A stretch of DNA of 34,321 bases, taken from positions 1-34,321 of the forward strand of contig JADBYZ010000036.1 in assembly GCA_020402745.1 (NCBI GenBank), in the 5' to 3' direction. This DNA comes from Phenylobacterium sp. Lineage in GTDB: Bacteria; Pseudomonadota; Alphaproteobacteria; Caulobacterales; Caulobacteraceae. Both the position numbers and the translations under genes were made by a program. Of this stretch, positions 18,251-25,678 are shown in pieces (positions within the stretch are counted from its first letter, which is position 1; every line of letters begins with the position of its first letter). The notes under the pieces are model-generated. The model was not told the origin of the DNA. It did not search any database and saw only the letters and a program-made list of their open reading frames with translations.

Positions 18251-21043
18251 CTAAGCGGTGAGCCTGTTGAGGCCTTCGGTATAGTTGGCGATCTGCTTCT
18301 GAAGGTAGGCTGGAACCTGCGACTTGCCCGCCGCCCTCGCCGCCTCCGCCGCTTTCACCGAGGCAGGCGTGGAAGCCTCCCGCAACTCCCGGTACACCGT
18401 ATGCAACTGACTCACGGCGCCAGCGAGCTCGGCGGCGGCGTGCCTCATCTCCGCTGGGTTGTCCAGATTGATCTTGGGGTTCATCTTGAGCCCGAAGATC
18501 GGGCTGCGGCCATCCGCGGGCAGAATCTTTCCGCTCTTATCTGTGTCGGTCGCACGGAGCACGCCTTCAGTCAGGCCGAGGGCCCTGAGGGCGTCCTTGC
18601 CTTCGGGACCGGCGATCAGTTCGAAAACGCCGCGGTCCGTTGCAGGCTTGATCTGCAGACGACGACCGCCATCGACCGTCATCACGCGGACATCGGCCTG
18701 GGATCCGAGGGCCTTCTTCATCCGGTCCGCCAGCGTGGTCAGGGTGTCCCCTTCCTTCACCGTGATGGTGGTCGTCGGTCCGTTCAGGCTCCTGCGCACC
18801 TTCAGCTGGTCTCCTGTCCGAATGGAGCTGACGGCGTCCAGCCGAATGGAGTCGGCTACGTTCAGGGTTCCGGTGGGCAGGCCAAGGCGGTCCAGGACGC
18901 TGGCGCCTGCGGTGTCCACGGCGATGGCCGAGGGCGAGACGAAGCCGTCCTTGCCCGTGAAACGACGGGACCAAGGGGTACTGCCGGTCACCGGATCCAC
19001 CTCAGCCACAAAACCGTCGATGGTCCCGACCTTGTTCATGGACGGAAGGTCGCCCTTGCTCGTTCCCGTCACAAAGACCCGGTCGTTCTGGATCGAAACC
19101 CCGGTGATGACGTCTTCGGCTGTCCCGCCATAGTAGGTCAGGCGATCATCGACGACGCCAATCAGGGAGGCGGACATGCGGGCGACGAAGCCGTCGCGCC
19201 CGCCCGAATAGGCGCGAACAGTATTGTTGACGTCGATGCTTGCGCCGCCGGTGTTTCCGGCCACGATGAGCTGACCATTGGCCATGCCCAGCCCGGTCAG
19301 ATCGCCGCCCTGCAGGCTGCCCAGATCCCGTGTCGCCTGGAGAACGGGCGAACCCGTCGACAGATCAAACCGCCTGACAACTCCGTTACCGCTCTCATTC
19401 GAAGCGAGGTAGAGGTCTGAGCCATTAATGATGAGGCTGCGGGCGACATCCTTGCCGGCGCCGCCGACGATGGTCGAGGCGGTGTAGGTCACCGCGTTCT
19501 TGGGGCCCGTCACATACGTCTCCAGGAAGACGTCCGACTGTCCGATCGCCGCCTGACCGCCTCGGCCGGTGCTGGAATTTCCGGCCACATAGAGCTTGCC
19601 GCCGGAATCCCAGGCCAGGTGAGCGGCCTCGTCGTCTCCGACGGACCCTCGGCGCTGGGTCCAGAGCTCATCACCCGCCGCGTTGAAGACCGTGACAAAG
19701 CTGTCGCTGACGTCTCCCTTGGTCTCCGTGACAGGTCCTGCCCCCGCCCCTTCCAGCTTTCCTTTCACCTTCCCAGCGATGGCGATCCGCCCGTCATCGG
19801 CGACCGCCATGGACATGCCGAAAGCCTCGTCCGAAGCCCCCAGATCCCGGGAAAAGAGAAGCTTTCCGGCGGAATCGAACTTCTGCAGGACGACGTCCCG
19901 GTCACCCCGGATCTGTCGGCCGGCTAACTTGTCCGTCACGTCGGAGAGAATCAGAACAGAGCCATCAGCGAGCGTCTTCATGGATCGCACGGAGGCCAGG
20001 GCGGCGTCGATTGGCCTGGACCAGACCTGACCTGCGGTCAGCCCCTGCGGAGACTGCAGGACGTTGGGGGGCGAGAGAGTGTCAGGACCGGTCTGGAACT
20101 TGAGAAGCTGGTTGTTGAGCACGCCGTCCTTCGTGGCCGGCTTTCCGTCCGGATCAGGGTTACCCGCCTTCTGGGCGATGTAGACGGCCGGAACCGTCGA
20201 CGCCGGGGTCAGGGTGACTGTTTCGGAACTGTCGAGCTTGAGCCTGAGGGCCCAGGAGTCGGGGTCCTTGCCGATCGTAATCGTCTTGCCCCCCACGGTC
20301 GTGGTGCGATCCTGACCCGCAATCCGCTGGGTCGCAAAACGGGTGGTCAGCCCCTCCGCCGCTAGCTGCGCATTCACCAGGTTCACGAAGTTGGGCAGGG
20401 TCCGGTCGGCCGGAGCCAATGATGTCAGGTCGACATCGATCGTCTTTGTCACTTTGTTCTTCACGATCGACATGGTGAACTTCACGGTGCCTAGCAGGGC
20501 GTCAGACACCCCGCTCGGGTCCGTCGCCACCAGGGGCGGGGTCTCATAGAGAGACGCCGCAGTCCGGCCGGCCGACCCCGCCCGGACGGAGCTGTTGACC
20601 TCACCGATAGCCAGCCTCATCCCTTCGAAGCGCGCGGACTCGACATAGCGAACGACCTCAGCCACGCCCTTCTGGAAGACCCTGTTCAGCTCAGCGGCGT
20701 TCGTTCTGGAGATCGTCTTCGACTGGGCGTCTTCTACAAGCTGAGACAGCGTCTTCAGGCCGTTGTAGATGGCGAACATTTTCTTGTAGTCGCTGCTGGC
20801 CTTTGGGAGGTCCAGCTTTGCCGCCCCCTCATCGATGAATTTTGCGCCGCGAAGAGCGTCCTTGGCGGCCTTGGAAAGGAGCTCAGGATTGTTAGCCGGA
20901 TTGGGCTTCGCCGTGGCGGACCAGGGCGCAGTGGGCGCATAGCGGCGATTGGGGACAGCCGCAGACGCCGAGCCTCCCCCCGCCTGCGCTGACTGCGACA
21001 GCGAGGACAGCAAAGACGTAGGCAGACCCCCAATAAAGCCCAT
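18251..21043 (-). CDS. FlaEY-like protein with flagellin-type helices and a propeller-like core
   Basis: The 930-residue protein has helical ends (about 50-155 and 860-930) and two segments resembling flagellin inner-domain repeats (about 182-240 and 733-825, for example DTLTTLADRMKKALG with a DGGRRLQIKP strand). Its core, about 345-715, is built of repeated strands of the type GxLxVAGxT...DxFVA, as in SBBP beta-propeller proteins. No Sec signal is seen; the Gly/Ser/Ala-rich N-terminus would suit flagellar export. By context and architecture it resembles Caulobacter FlaEY, described as affecting flagellin production or assembly; that name is from memory. The ATG at 21043 follows GGAAGG, 70 bp after the second flagellin, so cotranscription is likely. 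Whether it is a filament component, a cap-like protein or a regulator is open. Confidence 0.7.
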   Translation of the reverse strand: MGFIGGLPTSLLSSLSQSAQAGGGSASAAVPNRRYAPTAPWSATAKPNPANNPELLSKAAKDALRGAKFIDEGAAKLDLPKASSDYKKMFAIYNGLKTLSQLVEDAQSKTISRTNAAELNRVFQKGVAEVVRYVESARFEGMRLAIGEVNSSVRAGSAGRTAASLYETPPLVATDPSGVSDALLGTVKFTMSIVKNKVTKTIDVDLTSLAPADRTLPNFVNLVNAQLAAEGLTTRFATQRIAGQDRTTTVGGKTITIGKDPDSWALRLKLDSSETVTLTPASTVPAVYIAQKAGNPDPDGKPATKDGVLNNQLLKFQTGPDTLSPPNVLQSPQGLTAGQVWSRPIDAALASVRSMKTLADGSVLILSDVTDKLAGRQIRGDRDVVLQKFDSAGKLLFSRDLGASDEAFGMSMAVADDGRIAIAGKVKGKLEGAGAGPVTETKGDVSDSFVTVFNAAGDELWTQRRGSVGDDEAAHLAWDSGGKLYVAGNSSTGRGGQAAIGQSDVFLETYVTGPKNAVTYTASTIVGGAGKDVARSLIINGSDLYLASNESGNGVVRRFDLSTGSPVLQATRDLGSLQGGDLTGLGMANGQLIVAGNTGGASIDVNNTVRAYSGGRDGFVARMSASLIGVVDDRLTYYGGTAEDVITGVSIQNDRVFVTGTSKGDLPSMNKVGTIDGFVAEVDPVTGSTPWSRRFTGKDGFVSPSAIAVDTAGASVLDRLGLPTGTLNVADSIRLDAVSSIRTGDQLKVRRSLNGPTTTITVKEGDTLTTLADRMKKALGSQADVRVMTVDGGRRLQIKPATDRGVFELIAGPEGKDALRALGLTEGVLRATDTDKSGKILPADGRSPIFGLKMNPKINLDNPAEMRHAAAELAGAVSQLHTVYRELREASTPASVKAAEAARAAGKSQVPAYLQKQIANYTEGLNRLTA

Positions 21044-21113
21044 AGCCTGAACCCTTCCGACGCTTAAGCGCCACCTAGAGCTCGAAGTCTACCTGTGAAA
21101 TGTCAAGAAGTCA

Positions 21114-21950
21114 TCAACCGGATCGGAAGAGTGAGAGAATGATCTGCGGCGCCTGATTGGCGATCGCGAGGGCCTGGGCGCCAAGCTGCTGATGGACGGT
21201 CAATGCCTGGAGGCGGGCGCTTTCCTTGGCGAGATCGGCGTCCACCAGGTTGCCAACGCCCCCCTCAACTGAGTCCGAAAGCTTACCCACGAAGGTATTG
21301 TGTTGCTCCAGCTGCTTCAGCTGCGCTCCCATCTCGGAGAGGGCGAGGCTGACATTATCGATAGAGGCGTTCAACAGGGCCAATGAAGCCGAAGCCGTAG
21401 ACAGGGTCAGGACCGAGGCGGTTACTGACAGGGTGATGACGGCCTGTCCCAGGCGGAGGTCCTGGTTGGCAAGGGTGATAAAGGCGGCGCCTTCCGCGTC
21501 GGCGAGGAACCGGACACCCCCAGGAAGCGAGTTGTCCAGTAATCTGACGTCGTCAAAGGCGGCGTCCCGGACGACCTGAGCGACCTGCCTCAGGAGCGCG
21601 CTGAAGTCTTCCTGCAGAGCCTGGCGGGACACGCCGTTGATCGAGACATCCTGCGCTGCGACCACTCTTTCCTTCATCTTGACCAGGAGCTCAGCGACAC
21701 TCTGACCCGCCGTGAGGGCGGTGTCGCCGATGGACATGGCCCGGTCGAGCCCCATTCGCACAGCCGCGAGACCGCCCATATCGGCCCGCTGAGTCTGCGC
21801 GATGGCCCAGATGGCGGAGTTGTCCTTTGAAGTGGCGATCCGCAATCCGGTGCCAAGGCGGCTCTGGACCTGTTCGAGATTGTCTGTGGTGGCGTTCAGG
21901 TTCTGCAAGGAGGACATCGCCGCCTTGTTGGTGATGATCGTCAGCGACAT
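21114..21950 (-). CDS. Flagellin (second copy in the locus)
   Basis: This 278-residue flagellin has conserved N-terminal (MSLTIITNKAAMSSLQNLN...) and C-terminal (QQLGAQALAIANQAPQIIL) coiled-coil halves and almost no outer domain, the short form typical of Caulobacterales multi-flagellin filaments. The ATG at 21950 has an ideal GGAGG 5 nt upstream; the open frame to 22040 is not used. It differs clearly from the first flagellin (22544-23368), for instance in its Ala/Leu-rich central part and the LFRSG ending. A weaker sigma-54-like motif (21997-22010) could drive it on its own. It lies between the FlaG-like and FlaEY-like genes. Confidence 0.95.
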   Translation of the reverse strand: MSLTIITNKAAMSSLQNLNATTDNLEQVQSRLGTGLRIATSKDNSAIWAIAQTQRADMGGLAAVRMGLDRAMSIGDTALTAGQSVAELLVKMKERVVAAQDVSINGVSRQALQEDFSALLRQVAQVVRDAAFDDVRLLDNSLPGGVRFLADAEGAAFITLANQDLRLGQAVITLSVTASVLTLSTASASLALLNASIDNVSLALSEMGAQLKQLEQHNTFVGKLSDSVEGGVGNLVDADLAKESARLQALTVHQQLGAQALAIANQAPQIILSLFRSG

Positions 21951-21996
21951 TTTGGCCTCCGTGGCGACTGAGCGAGGCGCGCCAAGCGCACGACCC

Positions 21997-22010
21997 GCCG
22001 AATCCGTGCC
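21997..22010 (-). promoter_or_regulatory. Weak sigma-54 promoter candidate for the second flagellin
   Basis: The minus strand reads GGCACGGATTCGGC: a perfect -24 GGCACG and, at the required 10-bp spacing, GC at -12, but preceded by CG where TT is preferred. The predicted start would leave a leader of about 36 nt. A half-palindrome (gccggttgcccgg, around 22082-22094) lies about 80 bp upstream and might be an FlbD-type site. Confidence 0.4.
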
Positions 22011-22137
22011 TTTCTGGACAGGGCCATTTGGTCCCGACATGGTTTGCGAAAGGTTAACGCCCCAAAACGCGGCCAGCCGCTGCCGGTTGCCCGGAGCGGC
22101 TTAACAATTCTCTGAACGAACATGAACCGGCGGAAGG

Positions 22138-22431
22138 TCAGACCGAAGTTCGGATGATGTCTCCCGAGGCGTAAGACTCCTGGCTACGTCTCTTCAGGAC
22201 TTCCTCCAAAGGATATTGCCAGAGCACTTCCCCCGTTTTGCGGTCAATGACCTTGTAAACATAGGATCCGCCCGCGGGTTCGATGACAAGCCGACGATCA
22301 TAACCCGGCGAGGGTTCGAAGCGCAGGACGGACAGTTCAGCCTCTTTGTCCGCAGGCGTCGCAACTGGCGGCCGCAACTGAGCTGTCGAAGGTTCCGTCG
22401 GTGGGGGCGTCCCGCTGATCTTGTTTTCCAT
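22138..22431 (-). CDS. FlaG family flagellar protein
   Basis: This 97-residue protein matches the FlaG family in its C-terminal half: LVIEPAGGSYVYKVID followed by RKTGEVLWQYPLEEVLK, the usual D-x-x-T-G-E-V-x-x-Q-x-P-x-E-E core. The N-terminal 40 residues are Pro-rich and probably disordered. FlaG proteins influence filament length or assembly in several bacteria. I chose the ATG at 22431; the frame is open much further but would overlap the flagellin gene with a shadow translation. The ribosome site is weak, and an in-frame GTG two codons upstream is an alternative. It lies between the two flagellin genes, past two hairpins. Confidence 0.8.
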   Translation of the reverse strand: MENKISGTPPPTEPSTAQLRPPVATPADKEAELSVLRFEPSPGYDRRLVIEPAGGSYVYKVIDRKTGEVLWQYPLEEVLKRRSQESYASGDIIRTSV

Positions 22432-22478
22432 GTGCACCGCCGCCGATGCGAAAGGCTCATCGAGGTGGCGACGGCGTC

Positions 22479-22503
22479 CGGGGCGGCGGCGAGCGCCGCC
22501 CCG
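22479..22503 (-). terminator. Second hairpin downstream of the first flagellin
   Basis: A 10-bp perfect stem (cggggcggcg/cgccgccccg) with a 5-nt loop lies between flagellin and the FlaG-like gene. There is no U-run. It could stabilise the flagellin mRNA 3' end or reduce read-through into the FlaG-like gene. Confidence 0.5.
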
Positions 22504-22509
22504 AACCCG

Positions 22510-22535
22510 CCGCGCGTCACCGGAGCGACGCGCGG
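22510..22535 (-). terminator. First hairpin downstream of the first flagellin
   Basis: A 9-bp perfect stem (ccgcgcgtc/gacgcgcgg) with an 8-nt loop lies 8 bp past the flagellin stop codon. With the hairpin at 22479-22503 it forms a tandem pair. Lack of a U-run argues for transcript stabilisation or partial rather than full termination. Confidence 0.55.
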
Positions 22536-22543
22536 CCCGTCGT

Positions 22544-23368
22544 TTATCGGAAGAGACCCAACAGGTTGGAGGGACCCTGGTTGGCGATCGACAAAGCCTG
22601 GAAGCCCAGCTGCTGCTTAGCCTGCATGGACTGAAGCTTGGAGGCTTCCTTGGCCATATCGGCGTCGATGATGTTGCCGACACCGTTATCGACCGCATCC
22701 TGCAGCTTGTTGATGAAGATCGTATGGTTCTCAAGCGCCTTCGCGCCGGTACCGAGGTTGGAGAGCGCCAGAGCCACGCTATTGATCGACGCGTTGACCA
22801 GGGACAGTGCCGTCGATGCGAGGGCGGCGCTACCGAGCGAGGTCCCCACCGCAACCGTCACATTGGTGCCGCCAAGGTTCAAGGGTTGCTGGCTGATCGA
22901 GATGAACTGCGTACCGGTATCGGAGGCGAGGGCCCTGATGAAGCCCGATGTTGAGCTGATCAAGGAGGTGCCGTTGAACCCGGAGACGGTGGAGGCGTTT
23001 GTGATCTGGTTCTTCAGCGCATTGAAATCGGTATTCAGGGAGGACCGGTCAGAGGCCGAAAGCGACCCGTCAACAGCCGCAAGCGCCTTTTCTTTCAACT
23101 GCACCAGCAGGTCGGTGATGGTTTCACCGGCCGCGAGAGAGACGTCCACGACAGACTGTGTCCGCTGGAGGGATTCCCGCACCGCGTTCAAAGATTGGGA
23201 GGTGGCCTGCTGACGCAGGGCGATGCCGTAAATGGCCCCGTTGTCCTTGGCCGACGACACCTTCAAACCGGTGGCGATACGGGTCTGGACGGTGTTGAGC
23301 CCCGTGGTGGTGGCGTTCAGGTTCTGGGCCGCCAACATGGCGGCGTAATTGGTGTTAATGCTGGTCAT
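22544..23368 (-). CDS. Flagellin (major, sigma-54 dependent)
   Basis: This 274-residue flagellin is the building block of the filament, exported through the flagellar type III system. The N-terminal (MTSINTNYAAMLAAQNLNAT) and C-terminal (AKQQLGFQALSIANQGPSNLLGLFR, in part) halves form the D0/D1 coiled coils; the central part is short, as in Caulobacter FljK-type flagellins (about 273). The middle is Ser/Thr-rich, so sites for O-glycosylation are available. The ATG at 23368 has GAAGG about 9 nt upstream. The upstream 220 bp carry a sigma-54 promoter, an IHF-like site and FlbD-like palindromes, and the leader begins with a hairpin. This makes it the best candidate for the main, FlbT-controlled flagellin. 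Confidence 0.96.
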   Translation of the reverse strand: MTSINTNYAAMLAAQNLNATTTGLNTVQTRIATGLKVSSAKDNGAIYGIALRQQATSQSLNAVRESLQRTQSVVDVSLAAGETITDLLVQLKEKALAAVDGSLSASDRSSLNTDFNALKNQITNASTVSGFNGTSLISSTSGFIRALASDTGTQFISISQQPLNLGGTNVTVAVGTSLGSAALASTALSLVNASINSVALALSNLGTGAKALENHTIFINKLQDAVDNGVGNIIDADMAKEASKLQSMQAKQQLGFQALSIANQGPSNLLGLFR

Positions 23369-23414
23369 TCTGCTAGCCTTCGTTCTGGATGTCCGACCAT
23401 CCTACTGATGGCGG

Positions 23415-23429
23415 GGAGCGTTTTGCTCC
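23415..23429 (-). promoter_or_regulatory. 5'-leader hairpin of flagellin mRNA (possible FlbT target)
   Basis: GGAGC and GCTCC pair around a 5-nt A-rich loop. The predicted transcription start (about 23430-23431) places it at the very 5' end of a roughly 63-nt leader. FlbT in Caulobacter binds the flagellin leader and promotes decay of the mRNA, and flbT is in this locus. Binding here is inference. Confidence 0.5.
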
Positions 23430-23441
23430 ACCCCTATCCTA

Positions 23442-23457
23442 GCAAAGACTGAGCCAG
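23442..23457 (-). promoter_or_regulatory. Sigma-54 promoter of the first flagellin
   Basis: The minus strand reads CTGGCTC-AGTC-TTTGC, matching the sigma-54 consensus (TGGCAC-N5-TTGC) with one mismatch and exact GG-N10-GC spacing. It lies 74-89 bp upstream of the flagellin ATG, oriented towards it, as for Caulobacter late flagellar genes. Confidence 0.85.
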
Positions 23458-23481
23458 GCGTCAGGCGTCTTTGGCGGCCCA

Positions 23482-23494
23482 TAACGCTTTGTTT
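23482..23494 (-). promoter_or_regulatory. IHF-like site in the flagellin promoter
   Basis: AAACAA-AGCG-TTA matches the IHF consensus (WATCAA-N4-TTR) with one mismatch. It sits in the only AT-rich patch of the region, between the sigma-54 promoter and the FlbD-like sites, where DNA bending would be expected. Confidence 0.55.
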
Positions 23495-23528
23495 TTAAAG
23501 AATTAACCCGCCATTAGGCATGTGAGCG

Positions 23529-23587
23529 CCCGGCAGAAGGCGCCGGGCCGTCGGCAAGTTTTGCCGGGCCCGCCCGGCAATTTCGCC
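23529..23587 (-). promoter_or_regulatory. Cluster of FlbD (ftr)-like activator sites
   Basis: Three related elements follow each other: cccggc-N7-gccggg (23529-23547), the perfect palindrome cggcaa-gtt-ttgccg (23552-23566) and the half-site cccggcaatttcgcc (23573-23587). They lie about 100-155 bp upstream of the predicted start. Shape, spacing and context match the ftr elements bound by FlbD in Caulobacter, as I recall them. Confidence 0.65.
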
Positions 23588-23748
23588 CCATGGTCCACGG
23601 AAGGGCGGCGGGCGAGGCCTGTCGATCCAGCAGGCCCTGCGTCCCGGCGGGGGTGATCGGCCCACCCCGCCCCCGGCAAATGCCGGACCGATTGGGCTCG
23701 CCTGTGCGCCGCCCCGCGGGCATGGCCCTGCGCGATGGAACAGACGCC

Positions 23749-23766
23749 CCGGTCAGCGCCGACCGG
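23749..23766 (-). terminator. Hairpin downstream of UDP-glucuronate decarboxylase
   Basis: A perfect 6-bp stem (ccggtc/gaccgg) with a 6-nt loop lies 15 bp past the stop codon at 23782. There is no U-run. It probably marks the end of the flbT-flaF-decarboxylase transcript. Confidence 0.45.
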
Positions 23767-23781
23767 AAACCTTCTGAGAGC

Positions 23782-24735
23782 TCACACCCCGCGCCGCTCG
23801 CCGGCGAGCAGATTGTCGAAGTAGGCGATGGTGCGCGAAAGCCCCTCGTCCAGTTCGATCGCGGGCTTCCAGTCCAGAAGCCTGCCGGCCAGGCTGATGT
23901 CGGGGCGCCTCTGGCGGGGGTCGTCCGAGGGCAGCGGCATGTGCACCAGGCGCGAGGCGGAGCCCGTGAGGGCGATGACCCGCTCCGCCAGGGCCCGGAT
24001 GGTGAATTCGCCCGGATTGCCCAGGTTGACCGGGCCGGTGACCTCGTCCGGCGTCTTCATCAGCCGGAGGATGCCCTCGACCAGATCGTCGACGAAACAG
24101 AAGGACCGGGTCTGGAGGCCCTCCCCATAGAGGGTGATGTCCTGGCCCTTGAGCGCCTGAACGATGAAGTTGGACACCACCCGGCCGTCATTGGGGTGCA
24201 TCCTCGGGCCATAGGTGTTGAAAATCCGCGCGACCTTGATCTTCAGCCCGTGCTGGCGGTGATAGTCAAAGAACAGGGTCTCCGCGCACCGCTTGCCCTC
24301 GTCGTAACAGGACCGGACGCCGATGGGGTTTACATTGCCCCAGTAGTCTTCGGTCTGGGGGTGAACCGCCGGGTCGCCATAGACCTCGCTGGTGGAGGCC
24401 TGGAAGATGCGGGCCCGTCGGCGCTTGGCGAGCCCCAGCATGTTGATGGCGCCGTGCACCGACGTCTTGGTCGTCTGGACCGGATCAAACTGATAGTGCA
24501 CCGGCGAGGCCGGACAGGCCAGATTGTAGATCTCGTCGATCTCCGCAAACAGCGGAAAGGTCACGTCGTGACGCAGGAGTTCGAAAGCCGGGTTTCCGAG
24601 CAGATGCGCCACATTGCGCCGGGCGCCGGTATAGAAGTTGTCAACGCAGAGCACTTCGTGCCCCTCGTCGATCAGGCGCTCGCAGAGGTGCGAGCCGATA
24701 AAGCCGGCGCCGCCGGTGACCAGAATGCGTTTCAT
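23782..24735 (-). CDS. UDP-glucuronate decarboxylase (UDP-xylose synthase)
   Basis: This 317-residue extended SDR matches UDP-glucuronate decarboxylase, which converts UDP-glucuronate to UDP-xylose with bound NAD. Motifs are [11 protein letters not shown] (7-17), [12 protein letters not shown] (71-82), STSEVYGDP (114-122) with Thr115 and Glu117, and catalytic Tyr144 and Lys148 in CYDEGKR. The signature [16 protein letters not shown] distinguishes it from UDP-glucose 4-epimerase and dTDP-glucose dehydratase. The ATG is at 24735, 32 bp past flaF, on the same strand and likely in the flbT-flaF operon. The context suggests it supplies a pentose donor for surface or flagellin glycans; that is inference. 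Confidence 0.88.
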   Translation of the reverse strand: MKRILVTGGAGFIGSHLCERLIDEGHEVLCVDNFYTGARRNVAHLLGNPAFELLRHDVTFPLFAEIDEIYNLACPASPVHYQFDPVQTTKTSVHGAINMLGLAKRRRARIFQASTSEVYGDPAVHPQTEDYWGNVNPIGVRSCYDEGKRCAETLFFDYHRQHGLKIKVARIFNTYGPRMHPNDGRVVSNFIVQALKGQDITLYGEGLQTRSFCFVDDLVEGILRLMKTPDEVTGPVNLGNPGEFTIRALAERVIALTGSASRLVHMPLPSDDPRQRRPDISLAGRLLDWKPAIELDEGLSRTIAYFDNLLAGERRGV

Positions 24736-24767
24736 GCGACTTGTCGGCTCCGAACTCGGGACGAGAA

Positions 24768-25133
24768 TCAGGCCGCTGGCCCGTTCCTAGCGCTGAGACC
24801 CTGCATGATCGTCCGGTTCAGGTCGATCAGGTCCTGAATGTCCTCCTGACCACGGATCACCTCGCTGGTGTACTTTCCGACCCAGATGGACAGGGAAATG
24901 ATCCCGGCCCTCAGCTCGGCGGGGAGCTGGTTTCCGGGATCGGCGCAGTCTGCGGCGAGCGCGGACCAGAGCCGGCGGTTCCAATCGAGAGCTGGCGTCC
25001 GTCCAGCGAAGTCTTTCGGGTCCATATGAGAGGCCTCCACAAGAGCGAGGGTCACCTGCGAGAACAGACGAAACTCGGCGTCTCTCGGGCTCTCGGCGCT
25101 AGTCGCTGTCTGTTGGTACGCCCGCAGGCTCAT
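24768..25133 (-). CDS. flaF: Flagellar biosynthesis regulator FlaF
   Basis: FlaF is a small alphaproteobacterial protein required for flagellin production and secretion and acts with or against FlbT. The 121-residue, mainly helical protein begins [24 protein letters not shown] in two family-typical blocks (MSL-AYQ and SPR-E-RLF) and includes the conserved [13 protein letters not shown] and [16 protein letters not shown]. Length is typical (about 115-125). The ATG is at 25133. It overlaps the 3' end of flbT by 35 nt, so translation is probably coupled; the flbT-flaF pair is a hallmark of this group. Confidence 0.93.
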   Translation of the reverse strand: MSLRAYQQTATSAESPRDAEFRLFSQVTLALVEASHMDPKDFAGRTPALDWNRRLWSALAADCADPGNQLPAELRAGIISLSIWVGKYTSEVIRGQEDIQDLIDLNRTIMQGLSARNGPAA

Positions 25134-25518
25134 TCCGCAACCTCATATCCTCATATGCGATGAGCTTTCGGCAGCTCAGGAGAGCCTTATAATATTCTCG
25201 CTGCAGACAGCAACTCGAGATCGCAACGCACTCAGAGAGAATTTCCGGATTCCGAATAGCATCCATAAATTCACTCATACGAAGAATGAATTCGTCATAG
25301 TACTTGTCGGTTTCGGACGGGTCTATATACATCAACATGACTTGGAAGTATATTCTGCGCGCAGGTGAATTGACGTCCTCCGGCTGGAGGATATCCTTTT
25401 CCCTCAAGACAGACGCCTTGTTCTGCAGGACCAGCACGCCCCGCCTGTCGCCGTTCTGAACGACGGCGCCGTTCAAAACGAACTTTTCGCCTGGCTTCAG
25501 GGACAGCTTGAGAGGCAA
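25099..25518 (-). CDS. flbT: Flagellin mRNA regulator FlbT
   Basis: FlbT represses flagellin synthesis by binding the 5' leader of flagellin mRNA and promoting its decay until the hook is complete. The 139-residue protein matches the family from the first residue: [19 protein letters not shown], then [21 protein letters not shown] in part and the [14 protein letters not shown] core, with a helical C-terminus containing [14 protein letters not shown]. The start is TTG at 25518 with no clear Shine-Dalgarno, which may keep its level low; this start agrees with known FlbT N-termini. It overlaps flaF by 35 nt. Confidence 0.94.
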   Translation of the reverse strand: MPLKLSLKPGEKFVLNGAVVQNGDRRGVLVLQNKASVLREKDILQPEDVNSPARRIYFQVMLMYIDPSETDKYYDEFILRMSEFMDAIRNPEILSECVAISSCCLQREYYKALLSCRKLIAYEDMRLRNEPAGVPTDSD

Positions 25519-25618
25519 GGGTCGGACTCACTGACGGGATCGGAGTTCAGCGCCGGATGCGCAGCTCCAAATTGCCTTACACATATTAACGATACCCTTA
25601 TCGGCTGGCAAATCATGG

Positions 25619-25634
25619 TTAGCTGCGCATTAAC
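25619..25634 (+). promoter_or_regulatory. CtrA-like box between flbT and the glycosyltransferase gene
   Basis: TTAG-N7-TTAAC differs by one base from the CtrA consensus TTAA-N7-TTAA(C). It lies in the 160-bp divergent gap 25519-25678, about 45 bp before the plus-strand ATG. CtrA controls flagellar genes in Caulobacter. No sigma-54 motif with correct spacing is seen in this gap. Confidence 0.45.
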
Positions 25635-25678
25635 TTCTTCGAGTTCAGTGTCTTCACCACTTTCCCCGGGGCCGCAAA

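Larger units (their letters stand above)
23369..23781 (-). other. 413-bp flagellin control region
   Basis: This gap between the UDP-glucuronate decarboxylase and the first flagellin has no credible gene; a long plus-strand frame through it is an antisense shadow. Reading towards the flagellin it holds a hairpin past the decarboxylase (23749-23766), a ccggca-aa-tgccgg palindrome (23673-23686), three FlbD-like sites (23529-23587), an AT-rich IHF-like site (23482-23494), a sigma-54 promoter (23442-23457) and the leader hairpin (23415-23429). Confidence 0.7.

Noticed and set aside
23495-23506. TTAA-N4-TTAA in the flagellin promoter as a CtrA site
   Set aside because: The spacing is 4, not 6-7; the patch is better explained as the AT-rich flank of the IHF-like site.
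23590-24837. Plus-strand open frame (415 residues) across the flagellin control region and UDP-glucuronate decarboxylase
   Set aside because: It is antisense to a well-supported gene and runs through promoter elements; no recognisable domain.
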